From: Pelodera strongyloides
Taxonomy: Eukaryota > Nematoda > Chromadorea > Rhabditida > Rhabditidae
Direction of reading: 5' to 3'
Assembly (NCBI GenBank): GCA_036852015.1
Contig: JAANDG010000035.1
Coordinates: 1 to 64,000 of the forward strand
Length of the DNA stretch: 64,000 bases
The notes below the pieces were generated by a model, which was not told where the DNA came from, did not search any database, and worked only from the letters and a program-made list of their open reading frames with translations. Position 1 is the first letter of the stretch, and every line of letters starts with the position of its first letter. Made by a program: the position numbers and the translations under genes. Shown piece by piece: positions 12,753 to 25,300 of the stretch.

Positions 12753-15700
12753 ATGCCTCTTCTCCGAATAGTGTTGAGAGATCAGATCATGTACAAGGCT
12801 TTTAGAAGATCGTATGCTACTGAAGGCCGACTTTTCAAGAAGGAGATGCACCACGTGGGTTTTCTAAATATCTGTCCCGAATCTTGATTAGCTATAGTGT
12901 AAGCAACCTTAGGTGTCAGGGGTGTGTACAAATTGAAACTTTGAACTGGTCTTTAGAGCTAGGTATAGAGCTCACATACATAAGTAGCACTTGAAGGGAA
13001 TCTATATCTTATGACTTATAACTTATTCTGAATCTCAGGATGGTGCGACGGCCCGTGTTGTGCTGTGTGATAGCAAAAGACGGAATGCCCTTTCATTAGA
13101 GATGATCCAATCACTTCGACAGGAAATGGGAAATATTCAGAAAAGTGAGCAGGTTGGTGGATTTTACTATATTATAGTAGTGCAATATATAAATGATAAT
13201 GTGCGCTGTTTCCCCTAGTTTCGCGTGTGTATTGGGAATTTCGGGAAACTACCTGATACAGCTGTGGAGGTAAGAAAAATGTATTTCAATTATATTAGTT
13301 TTTCAGGTACGATCGGTAATAATCGCGGCTGAAGGACCAGCTTTTTGCTCCGGACACGACTTGAAAGAATTGGTAAGTCACCTTAAAATCCAGAGCGGGG
13401 TGGAAGCCCCCTAGGGTGCGCGGGCTGGGCGCCAGGGTTGCGCCCCGGGTACAATTGTAGTTAGGGGAGGGGTTGGCGAACATCCCGCTCGCCCTTGAAT
13501 ACGTGCGCCCGGGCTGGGCGCCAGGGTTGCGCCAGGTGTACAATTGTAGTTAGGAGTTGGCGCACATCCCGCTCGCCCTTGAATACGTGCTCCGACAGGA
13601 ATTGTGCAGTGTGCACCACCGAGCATAGGGGGCGATCCGGCGATGGCGTCAGGCCCAGGTACGATAAATATTTATAGGTTGTTATTTCCAAATGTTTTTA
13701 GACTGCTGATAACGGAAACGCTGTGCACGTGTCCATCTTCAGTGAATGCACTTCATTGATGCAATTTCTGCAGGGTATGAGTATTCCGGTTATAGCAGAG
13801 GTGGGAAATTACGCATATCTTTTTCACTTACCGTGTTTCTAAAATAAATATTAAAATTGAGAGATCGCTGGCCATTTCTCCTTGTGAACTGGCGGTGAAA
13901 TCAGCTTAGATGTTAGTTACTGTGATGAACGATACTAAGAGTATGTGCGTATGGTGTGTCACGTGAGTCAAGCTGAGAGATCAACCCACGAACTAAAATC
14001 GACCATGCACCACTATTCGTAAAATCAAGAACGCTCACTTTCGCAGGTCCATCCACTAAACGTGATGGCTGGGTAAGTTTCTCCGTGTTGAGTCAAATGT
14101 GTCAGTTGAGCTCGTTGCGACTTCCTTCTTGAGCGGTCTCTCTCTCTCCGAGCTCATCTTACCCTTTACCAGCCTTTGGAGTACTGTATCTCTATCCCTT
14201 TCTCTGAATGTCCAGTGCCCTTCAAGCCTAGGAGTACTGTACTTGTTCTCTGCCTTTCTTTCTGAGCTTCTTTCCTTGCAAAAGCTTTGGAATACTGTTC
14301 CTTTTTTCTTGTAGGTTTCTGGAGCTGCGGTTGCAGCCGGGTGCCAGCTCGCCTGCACCTGCGATATAGTCGTGGCGGGTGAAAAGGCAACCTTTGGCAT
14401 GCCAGGGTAAGGTTTTTCTTCTGTTTGAGCATAGTATTATCAGTGGCGAGTTGGCTTACTCACTCTGAATTCTGAATTAAGACAATTGCCGATTAGAGAA
14501 TACTGTGATTTTTCAGTAATCTAAGAATGTACTGAATGAAATAATGGAATAATGAATGTAGCCAAAAAGTAACTTTCGTTGCACTTCGGAGAGTCGTGGC
14601 TTTCTTTTGCAAGAGAAAGAGACAAAGATGAGTGTCGATGTTCTCTTTTCATTATTTTCTTTTGGCGTGGTAACTTTGAACATTTGAACATTTATTAGCA
14701 ATGAAGCACACTCCATACAGGTGGAAAATGAAACATAACATATAAAACAACACACAAACTAAAATTATAAATCATTTTACATAAATAATATGATAATACA
14801 AGGAGCGTAAATAAACATTCAACCTTGGCGAGACTTGGTGAGTTTTTATTTATATTTCAGATAACCAACGGTGAATGAAGAGTGGATAGGTGAGTTGTAA
14901 TAAGGTGACATGGCACATTGTCAGTACCGTACCTAGTTTCTTCAGAAGCCGTATTCACCAACACAGAAGAGGGAACCCTCCCTCTGTGTCTCTTCTGTTC
15001 TCGCGCTCTCTACGCACTCTTTAGCTCCCTGGGAAGGCCAGGGAGGGCTCCCTGCGTGTTGATGAATGCGGCCTCTGTCTTTTATCACCCCCACTTTCGA
15101 ATTTTTACAATTTCCTTTCCATCTAACTCGTACGAAAGCTTGTGTGATGGGGAATTCGGGGATGCTGCGGGAGCTTTGACCTTAGAAGTAGTTAGAAGCA
15201 TGAGTTTGCTCTCTTTTTGCCCAGCGGGGGGAGGGTGGGGAGGCGTACAATTACAGCTGACACACTGTTTAAAGGAAGGGTGCGCGGCACGTATGCCATG
15301 GTGCGCTCGCCTCCAAATAGATAGGAGTTTATTGGGATTCTGGAGTTTATTGGGATTCTCTATCTTAATTGTTCGCATGTCTGGTTTTCGGTTTCTGGCA
15401 CTTTTCCATGGGGATAGGGTTCGCACGGCACGGCATGATCAGTTCATCCTCCCTTTCTTGTTTGATAATCACATCTGGATGATTGATAACTATGACATTT
15501 AGTATTTGCAAGTGAGGCAGGAGCACGATTTGTTATTAAGTAGTATGACACGTGGTTTGTGGAACACTTGTCTGGACGACTGCAATCTCTTGTATAATAT
15601 GCAATGACATTATGTTACGTCCTGCACAGAATGTAACACACTTTGCAAATCAAACCACGTGTCATAACACTTTAATTTAGACAGAAAATCGGGTTGTTCT

Positions 15701-16583
15701 GCTCGACGCCCGGAATCGCGGCCGTGAGATCGATGTCGAGGAAGGTCGCATTGGATATGTTGTTGACGGGACGAGTGATTGATGCTCAAGGTATGCTGGT
15801 TTGATTCAAGCGGTATGATGCGTGGTTTGTGATGACACAGAAGGGCACTGCGTGGGCGCCACCTTACGTATAATATGTGGGAAAGTGGTTATCCAGTACC
15901 CGCTTCACAAACCACGTGCTAATCCTCGGGAGGAACTTGCCGTTTTTTTGTGATCTCTATCTGTGCAGTCTTGGGTTTCTTACGTTAGGACTTACGTTCC
16001 CAAGCTAATGGTCCCGGTTGCTAATGCGAACAGGCTAGATCGATTTGTGCATATGGACATGATTTATTCCATAAATGTGACTTATTCAGAAGCTCAGAGT
16101 GCTGGACTGGTGTCTCGCCTCGTACCACACGAGAAGGTCACCAAAACGGCACTAGAAGTGGCAGCACAGATTGCCGAGTATAGCGGATCGGTGACGTCAC
16201 TGGGAAAGAGCTTCTTCCACATACAGAGTGAACTCACCCAGTCGCAGGCTTATAGGTAGGTGAGACTCTTTTTTGTTCCTTTCCTTAGATGACCTTATTT
16301 TCTCGATAGTCTTGTCTGACGAGAATATCGATTGGTACATGGTAGCAGAGTAGGTGTAATCCGAAATTGCGCGGAAGTGAAACCCGAATTGAGACTTATA
16401 GTTAATTCTAACTACAGTATAGCGTCCATCACCACCGTAAACTTAAAATGTAATGATTACTGTAGGGTTTTTAGGTATGGAAGTACCGTGATGACAGAGA
16501 ATCTCAAGTTGCAAGATGCACAAGAAGGAATTGATGCCTTTTTGGAGAAGAGAAAACCAGGTTTTTCTGTTAAGAAGTCATAA
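12753..16583 (+). CDS. ECHDC3-like crotonase-superfamily protein, copy A (8 exons)
   Basis: Exons 12753-12854, 13039-13152, 13307-13372, 13702-13800, 14315-14406, 15681-15790, 16090-16255 and 16475-16583 give a 285-aa protein. Residues 1-34 are basic, hydroxylated and free of acidic runs, as in a mitochondrial presequence. The rest follows the ECHDC3 branch of the enoyl-CoA hydratase/isomerase family: KRRNALSLEM, AAEGPAFCSGHDLKEL (CoA/oxyanion-hole loop), AAGCQLACTCDIVVAG, GLFCSTPGIA and a C-terminal QEGIDAFLEKRKPGF. The two positions that carry catalytic glutamates in true hydratases are Gln (in AGCQLA) and Gly (in MPGQKIG), so classical hydratase activity is doubtful; this is also typical of ECHDC3. 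An acceptor-like TTTTAG lies 2 bases before the ATG. Copy B lies 1.26 kb downstream with the same exon lengths and phases. Intron 3 holds a GC-rich tandem repeat; introns 5 and 6 hold TIR elements. Confidence 0.92.
13421..13592. repeat. GC-rich tandem repeat, period about 89 bp, two copies
   Basis: CGGGCTGGGCGCCAGGGTTG starts at 13421 and again at 13510, each followed by ACAATTGTAGTTAGG and CCCGCTCGCCCTTGAATACG. It lies in crotonase A intron 3. The overlapping Gly/Pro/Arg-rich open frames are by-products. Confidence 0.85.
14946..15074. repeat. TIR element, family C' in crotonase A intron 5
   Basis: Left AGCCGTATTCACCAACACAG, right CTGCGTGTTGATGAATGCGG. Shares the inner TCTCTACGCACTCTTTAGCT with the copy at 24284. 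Confidence 0.8.
15536..15675. repeat. TIR element, family A at the 3' end of crotonase A intron 5
   Basis: Left TTAAGTAGTATGACACGTGG, right inverse ending GTCATAACACTTTAA. The right end is directly followed by TTTAG, the splice acceptor of exon 6. Confidence 0.8.
15806..15930. repeat. TIR element, family A in crotonase A intron 6
   Basis: Left TCAAGCGGTATGATGCGTGG, right CTTCACAAACCACGTGCTAA; starts about 16 bases after the donor. Confidence 0.65.
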
Positions 16584-17843
16584 ATAATGGTTGTTTTGTA
16601 AATGTCTTAATTACGTATATGGTAGTTTTATAATTGACTAAATGATCGAGTGATTGTGTGCGGTAGTTTCAGTCTCGTAATTTGACTGAATGATGGTGTA
16701 CGGTAGTTTTGTAATTGACTGAATGGTAGAATGATAGTGTCCGAGTCCGGTAGTTTTTACTTGGCGTCAATCTGTTTGTAAGTGAGAGTCTTCCTATTTC
16801 TATAATACATATCATACTAATGAATAAGTTTTTCATAATTATTATTATTAATATTAATGTTTAGGCAGTAACGTATGATTTTGTTCACTCTGAATTGGTT
16901 GACGTCATACTGCTAATTAAGTATTCTGTCTTTTAGGTTATCTGTGCCATAGCCATAGTACTCAGGTAGTTTAAACTTTATACACTAACAATGGATGACC
17001 TTAATAATTTACTAACATGATTATTATTGATAACAGCGGTTGCATTGAGCCAACCTTGCTATTGCAGCATAAAAGATTTGGCAAGTAATGTTTATGGACT
17101 TTTCCGGTGTTTATTAGTTTAATTAATCAAGTGCCATGTATGCCTTCTGCCTTCTACTAAGACTGAGAGTACCTCTCGTTTGATCTGTGATAGTGTAATA
17201 GTGTAATTGATGTAGTTGTTTTATCAGTAAAGTTGTTCTAGCATTCCGAAGCTGTGTTTGTGATTGTATTGGTTTGGTTTGGTTTGGTTTGTACCAAAAA
17301 ATATTACCTTCGTAGCGTTTTTACTGTTTGTTACAACTTGATCGATGGCACTGGGGGTGGTTGCGCTGTATACAGTACTAGTTACTGTAGCCGTTCATCT
17401 TTTCATCTAACGTCTTCTTTTTGATGGTATCAATACTTCTTCTGTGTCACAATGTCACTACATTTTGTGGTGGTTTTTTTACTGTAGATGCCCGTCAATG
17501 ATAGTACGGTAGCGTCAGAGGGTATGATTTTGTGAGTAGCTCTTTATGTTATGGGGTTTCCAAGTATGCCAAAAACCGTGTGTTTTCCTTCCAAGTATCA
17601 ATTGCAAAATAGTGTGCTAGCGTAATTTTGTGTATTTTTGACACATCCGCATTATAGAAAATCTGCCATGAAAGCTAATTATTTGTTGAACAAATGGTCC
17701 CGTGGCGATCGGTCGTAAAAACTGCCTGTAGATATGCTCGTGTAGTGCCAAACTACGGTAATTGTTTCTATATTTGGAATAAAAATCGGCCATACTTGGA
17801 AACCCCATTAACTATGTACCTTACAACTTAAATATTGCAGGCT
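16584..17843. other. Spacer between crotonase paralogues
   Basis: AT-rich, with related ACGGTAGTTTTGTAATTGAC-like segments repeated at about 16620-16750 and the J-family TIR element (17549-17810). No exon was found. Confidence 0.6.
17549..17810. repeat. TIR element, family J between the crotonase paralogues
   Basis: Left TGGGGTTTCCAAGTATGCC, right inverse GGCCATACTTGGAAACCCCA, flanked by TTA on both sides. Confidence 0.8.
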
Positions 17844-20800
17844 ATGCTCATACCGCGGTTAAGCTTCTTCTTCTCGAGGCAATGTTCTACACAAGGAAAG
17901 GTGGAATTGCTGAAGAGAGAGATTTACCAGGTGTTTAATTGAAGTTATGGGTTTCGTATTACTATATATGCAAATTGTAAATGGCTGATCCCCCGAACAA
18001 AGTACAAGGATATTGCATGATCATTTATCCCAAACGATAACATAATAATAAACAGTAAAGTACTTCCTGCCATGACGCGATGTTTCGCGGGGGCGCCGAC
18101 CAACCAGTATAAAACCCTGGGAGGCGGAGCCTACAGGGACCCGGAGGCCCGGGAGCTTCTCGACTCTAGGACGCTTGATCCTAGGTTATCTTTTCCCCAA
18201 TATAGAAATCCCCCACACGCTACCTGCCACCTGTTTAATAAATGCGTAACAATCTAGGAAGTACCTTAGATTTCTGGTTACTAAGCACTTGTTCTGAACC
18301 TGCTGAACTCCCCTCCGCCTCCCAAGTATTTCTTTAAAAAAACTTGTGGAAACGTTAGGGTGGGGTAAGCAAACTCATTTTGAGTAGATGGACTTTGTAA
18401 AACGTTATTTGGTGAGAATACGTTTATTTGGTGTTCGATTCTATGAGCACATACGGTATCATCTCCGCAAAGCAATATTTCAGGGTAATTCGGTGGTGCG
18501 TCTCATTCTAAATGACACGAAACGACGGAACGCAATGTCTTTGGAGATGATAGACGAATTGAACAAGGAACTGCGAAGTATCAGCAATATAGAGAAGGTA
18601 TACGGTGTATTTGTGTGCGTGTGTGTATACATGTGTGTGTGTTGTATGTAAGTACATGTGTGAGTGTAGTGCGGTAGCTTGTATATATTTTATGTCACTA
18701 GAGAAAGATTTTACGGCGTCTAGTATACGGTGTGTGTATGCTATGTAGAGATATATAGATTCTGAATTCTCTAGTGTACAATACAGATGGCATCGCCATG
18801 GCGCAATTAAGCGAAAGTTGTGAATGTAAAGCTTCTTCTTAGTAGACGTCTGGTCAATGAAAATTGATCTCTCATTATCTTTTTCACGTGTTTCAGGTGC
18901 GGTCGGTCATCATCGCAGCCGAAGGCCCCGCCTTTTCGTCCGGCCATGATTTGAAACAATTTGTAAGTTTTTTTATCCACAGTCTTTCACTCTTCAAGAA
19001 TATGCTCATTTAAACGTGATTCACATACAGTATCCAAATCTTACGTGTCGTTCTGCGGTTCTGCAGATGGAGTACGCTGAGTAGACAGCAGACGATGACT
19101 TTCAGGTGATGAATTTTTCGACGTCTTCAGGGTAGGAACAGGAGGTGTCGCCCAGTGGTCGTATGCACGAACACTGGAGCCTTCCCGGTTGGGAGAATTT
19201 GGTTCTTCGTGTCTCTGATTCGTGTGATCCCTCTCTTTATCTCATCTCCCACTGGGAGCTGGGAGATTCCCGGTGTTCGTGCATACGACCACGGATGTGA
19301 ATTGCCTAGTTGACTTGTCTTGATATCAAATTACTAAAAAAGATTTCAGCGTGCGATTGAAGGAAGCGAGAATCATCAGAAAGTATTCGACCGCATGACG
19401 GGACTCATTCAATTGATTCAGAGAATGCAAGTGCCCGTTATTGCAGAGGTAGGCACAGTACACTAATATATTAGGAACATATGTCTCGTCAAATAATGTA
19501 GCAAGTCGTAGAATACCAAAAAGTACCAAAACCAGCTCAGAAAGCGAAGACATATAGTAAAGATACAATTGTTTAGAGGTTGAAGCAGTATGTAGAGGTG
19601 TAACTAAGAGGTGTTGTAAATAAGTAAAGGTATAGCTAGTATAGCCAGGAGAACACACAGTTGAGCCAAAATTCTAGGTACGTGTGCATCAACGTATTTA
19701 TATCTGCAGGTATCGGGAGTTGCAGCGGCCGCAGGTTGCCAGTTCGTTGCCTCGTGCGATATCGTGGTGGCGGGAGAGTCGGCCAAGTTTATGGTGCCCG
19801 GGTGGGTTCTTACTCTTACAAGTATTTTCAGAATATTCGCTTCATTGAAGGGCAAATCTCCACCAATAATCGTTTAGAAACTAGAGGATCCGGGCATAAA
19901 TCCTGTGAGTAATGAGTAAGATGACTTACAGTAGTGTCTCTTTGTAGATTAGTTCCCAAGTGAGCAGGACTTGATTTGTATTTTGTTGATTATCTTATCG
20001 ATTGCTCGTTTTTCAGCCAAAAGGTCGGCCTGTTCTGCTCCACCCCGGGTATTGCTGTGGCGAGAGCTGCGACGAAAAAAGTGGCACTGGATATGCTTTT
20101 GACTGGGCAACCGATCGATGCTAATGGTTTGTTTACTGGTATTACTTATTATGGCGATTCTTTAGTTTGAATATTGACGATTGACTAGTATAATCTTATG
20201 TTTTTACATCGCTGTCACAAGGAAGAAAGTATACTGAAGAAATAAAGACCCCCAGTACTTCTGGAGCAGCTCGTATTGGTGTGTGGGAATTTACGCCAAT
20301 TTACGGTGTGTACTCCAAAACGTATTGTTAGTCAGCAAACGCTTTCGAGTTGCGTTCGCGTAATCTGATTCGCTATTCCAGTATATACTTTGAGGGGTTT
20401 CTATATGTCTTGAATCTACTGTATTCAGCTGCTCTTCGCTGTGGTCTTGTGTCGCGAGTGGTTCCGGATAGCGAGGTGAAGTTCGAGGCGCTTCGCGTTG
20501 CCGAGCAGATCGGAGAGTATAGTAGATCGGTGACCGCGCTCGGGAAATCGTTCTTCTATGCGCAGACAGAGCTGAAACAGGCGGAGGCTTACAGGTACGG
20601 TATCGTAAATTATTTAGACTTGGGAATTAGTAATTGGTAGGTTCATCAGTCGCCTCCAGAATCAGGCGTGTTCAACCTGTGTACATTTGATTGAAACATT
20701 GCTCGCAACGAATGCTTTGCGAAGCGAAAATGTTGATGTAATGCAGCCTGGATTGGTTCCGGTCGCCTACACAGACGAAACTTGGCGCGCGGCCTCTAGA

Positions 20801-21115
20801 GTGCGCGCGGCCGCGAAAGGCTGGCAATTCGAGCTGGCGGCCCTCCAGCGACCCATTAGAATAGTGTGCCATATTTTTGCCAAGAATTCTATTGACGACT
20901 TAGGTGCGCGGCGCATTCGCAGAGCTAAGAATTATAATCGTGTTCCATTTGTGTATTTTAGATACGGTGGTGTTGTTATGACCGAGAATCTGAAGCTTGT
21001 GGATTCTCAAGAAGGAATAGCTGCTTTTTTGGAGAAGAGGAAGCCTGCATTTACTCATGGAGATGAGAGAGTGACGACTAGCAAGGGAGGAGAAGGAGAC
21101 GATAAGAAGGAATAG
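17844..21115 (+). CDS. ECHDC3-like crotonase-superfamily protein, copy B (8 exons)
   Basis: Tandem paralogue of the upstream gene. Exons 17844-17930, 18484-18597, 18897-18962, 19350-19448, 19710-19801, 20017-20126, 20429-20594 and 20962-21115 give 295 aa. Exons 2-7 have exactly the same lengths as in copy A (114, 66, 99, 92, 110 and 166 nt) with identical phases, so the duplication copied the whole intron-exon structure. The N-terminus (MLIPRLSFFFSRQCSTQ) looks like a mitochondrial presequence. Family motifs include KRRNAMSLEM, AAEGPAFSSGHDLKQF, AAGCQFVASCDIVVAG, GLFCSTPGIAVARA and QEGIAAFLEKRKPAF. As in copy A, Gln and Gly replace the catalytic glutamates of hydratases. The C-terminus is longer than copy A by a charged tail after residue 270. 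An acceptor TTGCAG lies 3 bases before the ATG. Substrate unknown. Confidence 0.92.
19155..19292. repeat. TIR element, family L in crotonase B intron 3
   Basis: Left GTGGTCGTATGCACGAACAC, right inverse GTGTTCGTGCATACGACCAC; about 20-bp arms plus an inner GGGAGA/TCTCCC pairing. Confidence 0.8.
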
Positions 21116-22391
21116 AGCCAGAGAGATTCTGAGAGACTTAGAGATACAGTGATTCAGAAACTTAAGTTAGGCTTTGTTTTTGACTACCACTTGAGAGAAT
21201 TGATTCCCTTCTGTCGATTATGTTTTGTTTTTGTAATAGTTGCCCGTTTTTTTTAAAGAACTACGTGTGGTGTCATTGAGTAAGCAAATCATTCGAGCTA
21301 TTTTTGTTATTATAGCGGCACGTCAACTGGTTTTGAAACGTTTATTTGATTGGATGAAGCAATAGTTACTTTTGTGGTGAATTTTTACTGACAAAGATGT
21401 TCTCCAAGCAAACGTTTCGTACATCAGTTGTTGAACAAGTTTAGTTATGTAATATTTAATGGTTTTTTTTTTCTATTTACCGTTGCTTAGCTCCTAGTAA
21501 TAGATTTGTAGATTATAGTCGTTGTATCGAATTGTGAGCCTAGGGTACTGTAGAGCGTTTTATTTTCGAATGGTATGGTATACGATACATCGCGTTTTTT
21601 TATGTTCTTCTTCTTTTTTTGCTTGTAAATTAAAAATTGTTATTTGAATTATGCTTATGTATTTATGTATATGCTGTAATTCTCAGCTTTATACTTACTT
21701 TTCTCGTTCTAAGGCAAAAACATTGGTGATGTTCCGTCTTTGGCATTTCATGGGGTATGCACCGTATTTGCTGCATTATTTGCGGTATGTGAGCCCGGGC
21801 GCGCGCAGATTTCTGTCGAGCAGTGAATCCCGCGCGCTCCCGTGCAACATGATTTTGCAATAAAAAAAGTGTGTCATTAGTATTGATCTGCCTGTACATC
21901 TTGCAACTACTAGATCAATGCAAACTTTATGCGGAATGTATACAAACTGTGTGCTGTCAGCGTTTTTTCAAAAGAATCTGAAAAAAATTTCTTCGAGTGT
22001 TTTCCATTCGATTTCTGATTCGATTGTTGGTGTTATTCGCAGAGTTTGTGTAGATTAGCGGCGCGTATGGACTTCTATTCTCTTTCTACGCCTCTTTCTG
22101 AGTTCTGATCTATTCATTTTTGCTTACAAACCGCTCATATAACCATCAGATCCCTTACAGGAAAATCACGGTTGTTGGGTCCTTGCTAGATTGTTTGCCC
22201 GTCTGTTTTGTTTGTCATTGCTAATATTTGGCAGGTCGTTCTTCGCCTAGAAAACTCCCGTGAATAGAACCCTGGTTTTTGGGTCTGAGCTGCCAGCAAG
22301 CCGTTATTTTTGTATTTGAACGTTTACAGAGAATGATACCAGCACCGTGAAACGTTTCAAATGTTTCAGGTACAGTTCCTCAACTTTCAAG
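21116..22391. other. Crotonase B to ST13 interval, no gene seen
   Basis: 3' region of crotonase B and AT-rich sequence. A fragment resembling the family A arm (AGCGGCACGTCAACTGGTTT) is at about 21315. The ST13 start is preceded by TGTTTCAG. Confidence 0.6.
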
Positions 22392-25300
22392 ATGGAAACC
22401 AAAGTCGCGGAACTAAAGATCTTCGTGGACCAATGCAAGCAGCACCCAGAAATGCTGCACATGCCAGCACTCAAGTTCTTCAAGGAGTACATTGAGAGGT
22501 AATTCTTATTCTTCACGTTTGCTTGGTCGTGTTGCGGGTATTTTTGAAATGTACGCCTTTGTGCTCCGTTTTAGTTGGGTTTGCCCACACCCGCGTGAAC
22601 CGTTTGTGAATTGATTCGATATGGCATGTTGTGTGTGGCTCGAATTTGTTTTAGTTAGATTCGGTGCACCATATAACGCCAAAGCGTAACTGAATCCGCG
22701 GTGATATGGGGGGTTCCTGTAACCGTCTGGAGCGCCATCGAACCCGGGGAATCATTCACCTTTTTAACCATTAAGGGCGCGTTCGGGATTGATTTTCCGA
22801 AAGGAAACTCGGCCAAATCCTCGTTCGGGATGGACTTTTTGGAAACGTTCCAATGCTTGGAGAAAACAAAAAATACAGTATGAATTAGCTTGCGAAAAAC
22901 GTTTCCCGCGCATATTTTTCAAATTTTCCATGCTAATTCATACTGTATTTTTTGTTTTCTCCAAGCATTGGAACGTTTCCAAAAAGTCCATCCCGAACGA
23001 GGATTTGGCCGAGTTTCCTTTCGGAAAAACAATCCCGAACGCGCCCTAACTGCCCAGGCTTTATTTTTTAGGTGATCTATGCTCAGTGCATTTTCTCCAG
23101 TTTTGCGGATTTGACCTTCTTTTACTGATATAATGTATAAACCTTTTTTTTCTTCAGCTTTGGAGGTAAAATCCCCCCTCCCTCAGCTGATGCCGGCGCA
23201 AAGGAGTGCCCGTTCTCGGGAAAGAAGGACACCGACCCAATGGAGACCGACACTGATGCTCCGGAGCCCGAGGCTAAGACAGAACCTAAGAAAGAGGTGA
23301 ATACTTTTTTTTAGTTGAACCTTTTGCTTACCTGACTGGCCAGATTGAACTTGTAAGAAAGAAGAAAAATCCCGGGTTCATTTTCGTAATTTGTATACTA
23401 TTACAATGTCAGTGTAATGTAAATGTGCTGTAAAAAAGCTGAAACGCCGTTGAAATGAGGCTGAAACATTTATTTTCGTCCATACTGAACGAGGATTTTT
23501 ATGGGTGCGGAATCAATCAGACAATCTTTTTCGAAACACATGATTAATTGATTGCTTTTTTTCTGGAAGTCTGGAATTGTTTCTGTCTCAAAACATGCTA
23601 GTGGTACTCGTACTCGTGATGGTTTTACCACAGCGGGACGCCTAAACAGAACGCATAACATATTAATATTGTATGTGGAACCATGAAGATCGAAATAGTG
23701 ACATTAATAATAATTTTACCAATATAGGTTCCCACTATTCCCATGCCTGAGCTGGACAACGAGGGTGTTATCGAGGCGGACGTCGGTGAGCCGCTCCCAA
23801 TGGGCGATACCGACAAGGAGGTATGCATGTAACATTTGTTGTATGGAAAATACAATAGTACGGTGAATAGAATAGAACAACTCACAATAATGTCACATAG
23901 ATACGTGGAAGTCTGTGTTTTATTGTTTTTATATTTGCGTGTTCGATACCAGTCTAAGCAATACATTTCTGTATTTTTAATATCCTATGCGAAGCACAGA
24001 AAATTTGGGCATGTGTAGTCACCGTATTGACCCATTTTGGCCATTTTGATAAAAAAATGTTAAAGGTATCGGATGACGATCTGGAGAAGGCCAACGAGGA
24101 GCGCGACTCGGCAGCCGCTGCCTTTTCAGAGGGTATGCTCATCATGATCATCATGTTTATTTTCTTTCTTATGTATTTGCTTTTCTTTCCGGGACCTCAT
24201 TGTTGCATAGCCGGGCATTGTTTACACATAATTTGTTCCCGTAGAAAAAATAAGATCTCGAATGTCGCAGGTTTTTTGTAATATTATTCACCAACACACA
24301 AGGAGCCCTCTCTATGTTCAGGGCGCTCTGAATCTCCTGCTCCCGCACTCTCTACGCACTCTTTAGCTCCCTGGGGAGCCCAGGGAGGGCTGCCTGCGTG
24401 TTGGTGAATACGGCGTCAGGTCTACTAGCGGAGATTGGGAGATTATGACTTACGAATTATTTCTTTTTAGGTGAATTCGACCGTGCTCTTCAGCACTTCA
24501 CCAACGCGATTGAGTTGAACCCGGGATCGGCGATGCTTCACGCCAAACGTGCCAAGTTAGTTATCATTATTTATTAGTATATGCGACGTATTAATATTAC
24601 GTATTTCTGATTTTTGTTTTATTTTCATCAGCGTCAACCGAAATGGGATTATCATTTTGTTGTTGCGGTTTGTTTTCTTTACATTTGGATATGTCAAAAG
24701 TTTTTGGACCAATTTATCACGTTTTGCACTATTTTGCAGTCGTTTCGTACATTTTGTTGTTTACATGACTTGGGCATATTTACAAATAATTGTGTGTCGC
24801 ATTAAATGTTTTATACTTGCTTGACTGACAGACTTAAAGCTGAGATGCATATAGGATAGGCACAACGTCGCCGGTGCTTGTCTTAGATCCTTAGGGCGCA
24901 TTCGAGTTGGACATTTTCCGGAAAAGAAAAGAAAAAAGTGGTTCGAGATGGACACCCAGAAAACAAATAATACACGCAAAATAATTGTCGAAAATGCAAT
25001 TGTACCGTAATTGAAACTAAAATCAATCGATCATTTGCATGTGTATGCGTGGCAATTGCATTATTTTCTGGTGAAATCCATCTCGAACCAAAAGTTTTCT
25101 TTTCTTTTCCGGAAAATGTCCAACTCGAATGCGCCCTTAGATGCTGAGATCCGCACCCCACTCTCTTGCTAACTTGTTTCGTTTCAGCTGCTTGCTCAAG
25201 TTGAGGCGCCCTGTGGCTGCAATTGCCGACTGCAGCAAGGCAATCAGCATCAACCCCGACTCGGCCACAGCGTACAAGTTCAGAGGACGTGCGAATAGGT

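Noticed and set aside
13295..13691. Arg/Pro/Gly-rich minus-strand frames
   Set aside because: They follow the GC-rich tandem repeat inside crotonase A intron 3.
24022..24050. CCCATTTTGGCCATTTTG, resembling the dinoflagellate spliced leader
   Set aside because: Only the CCATTTTGG core matches; it lies in ST13 intron 3 directly before exon 4 and lacks the leader's ends and donor.
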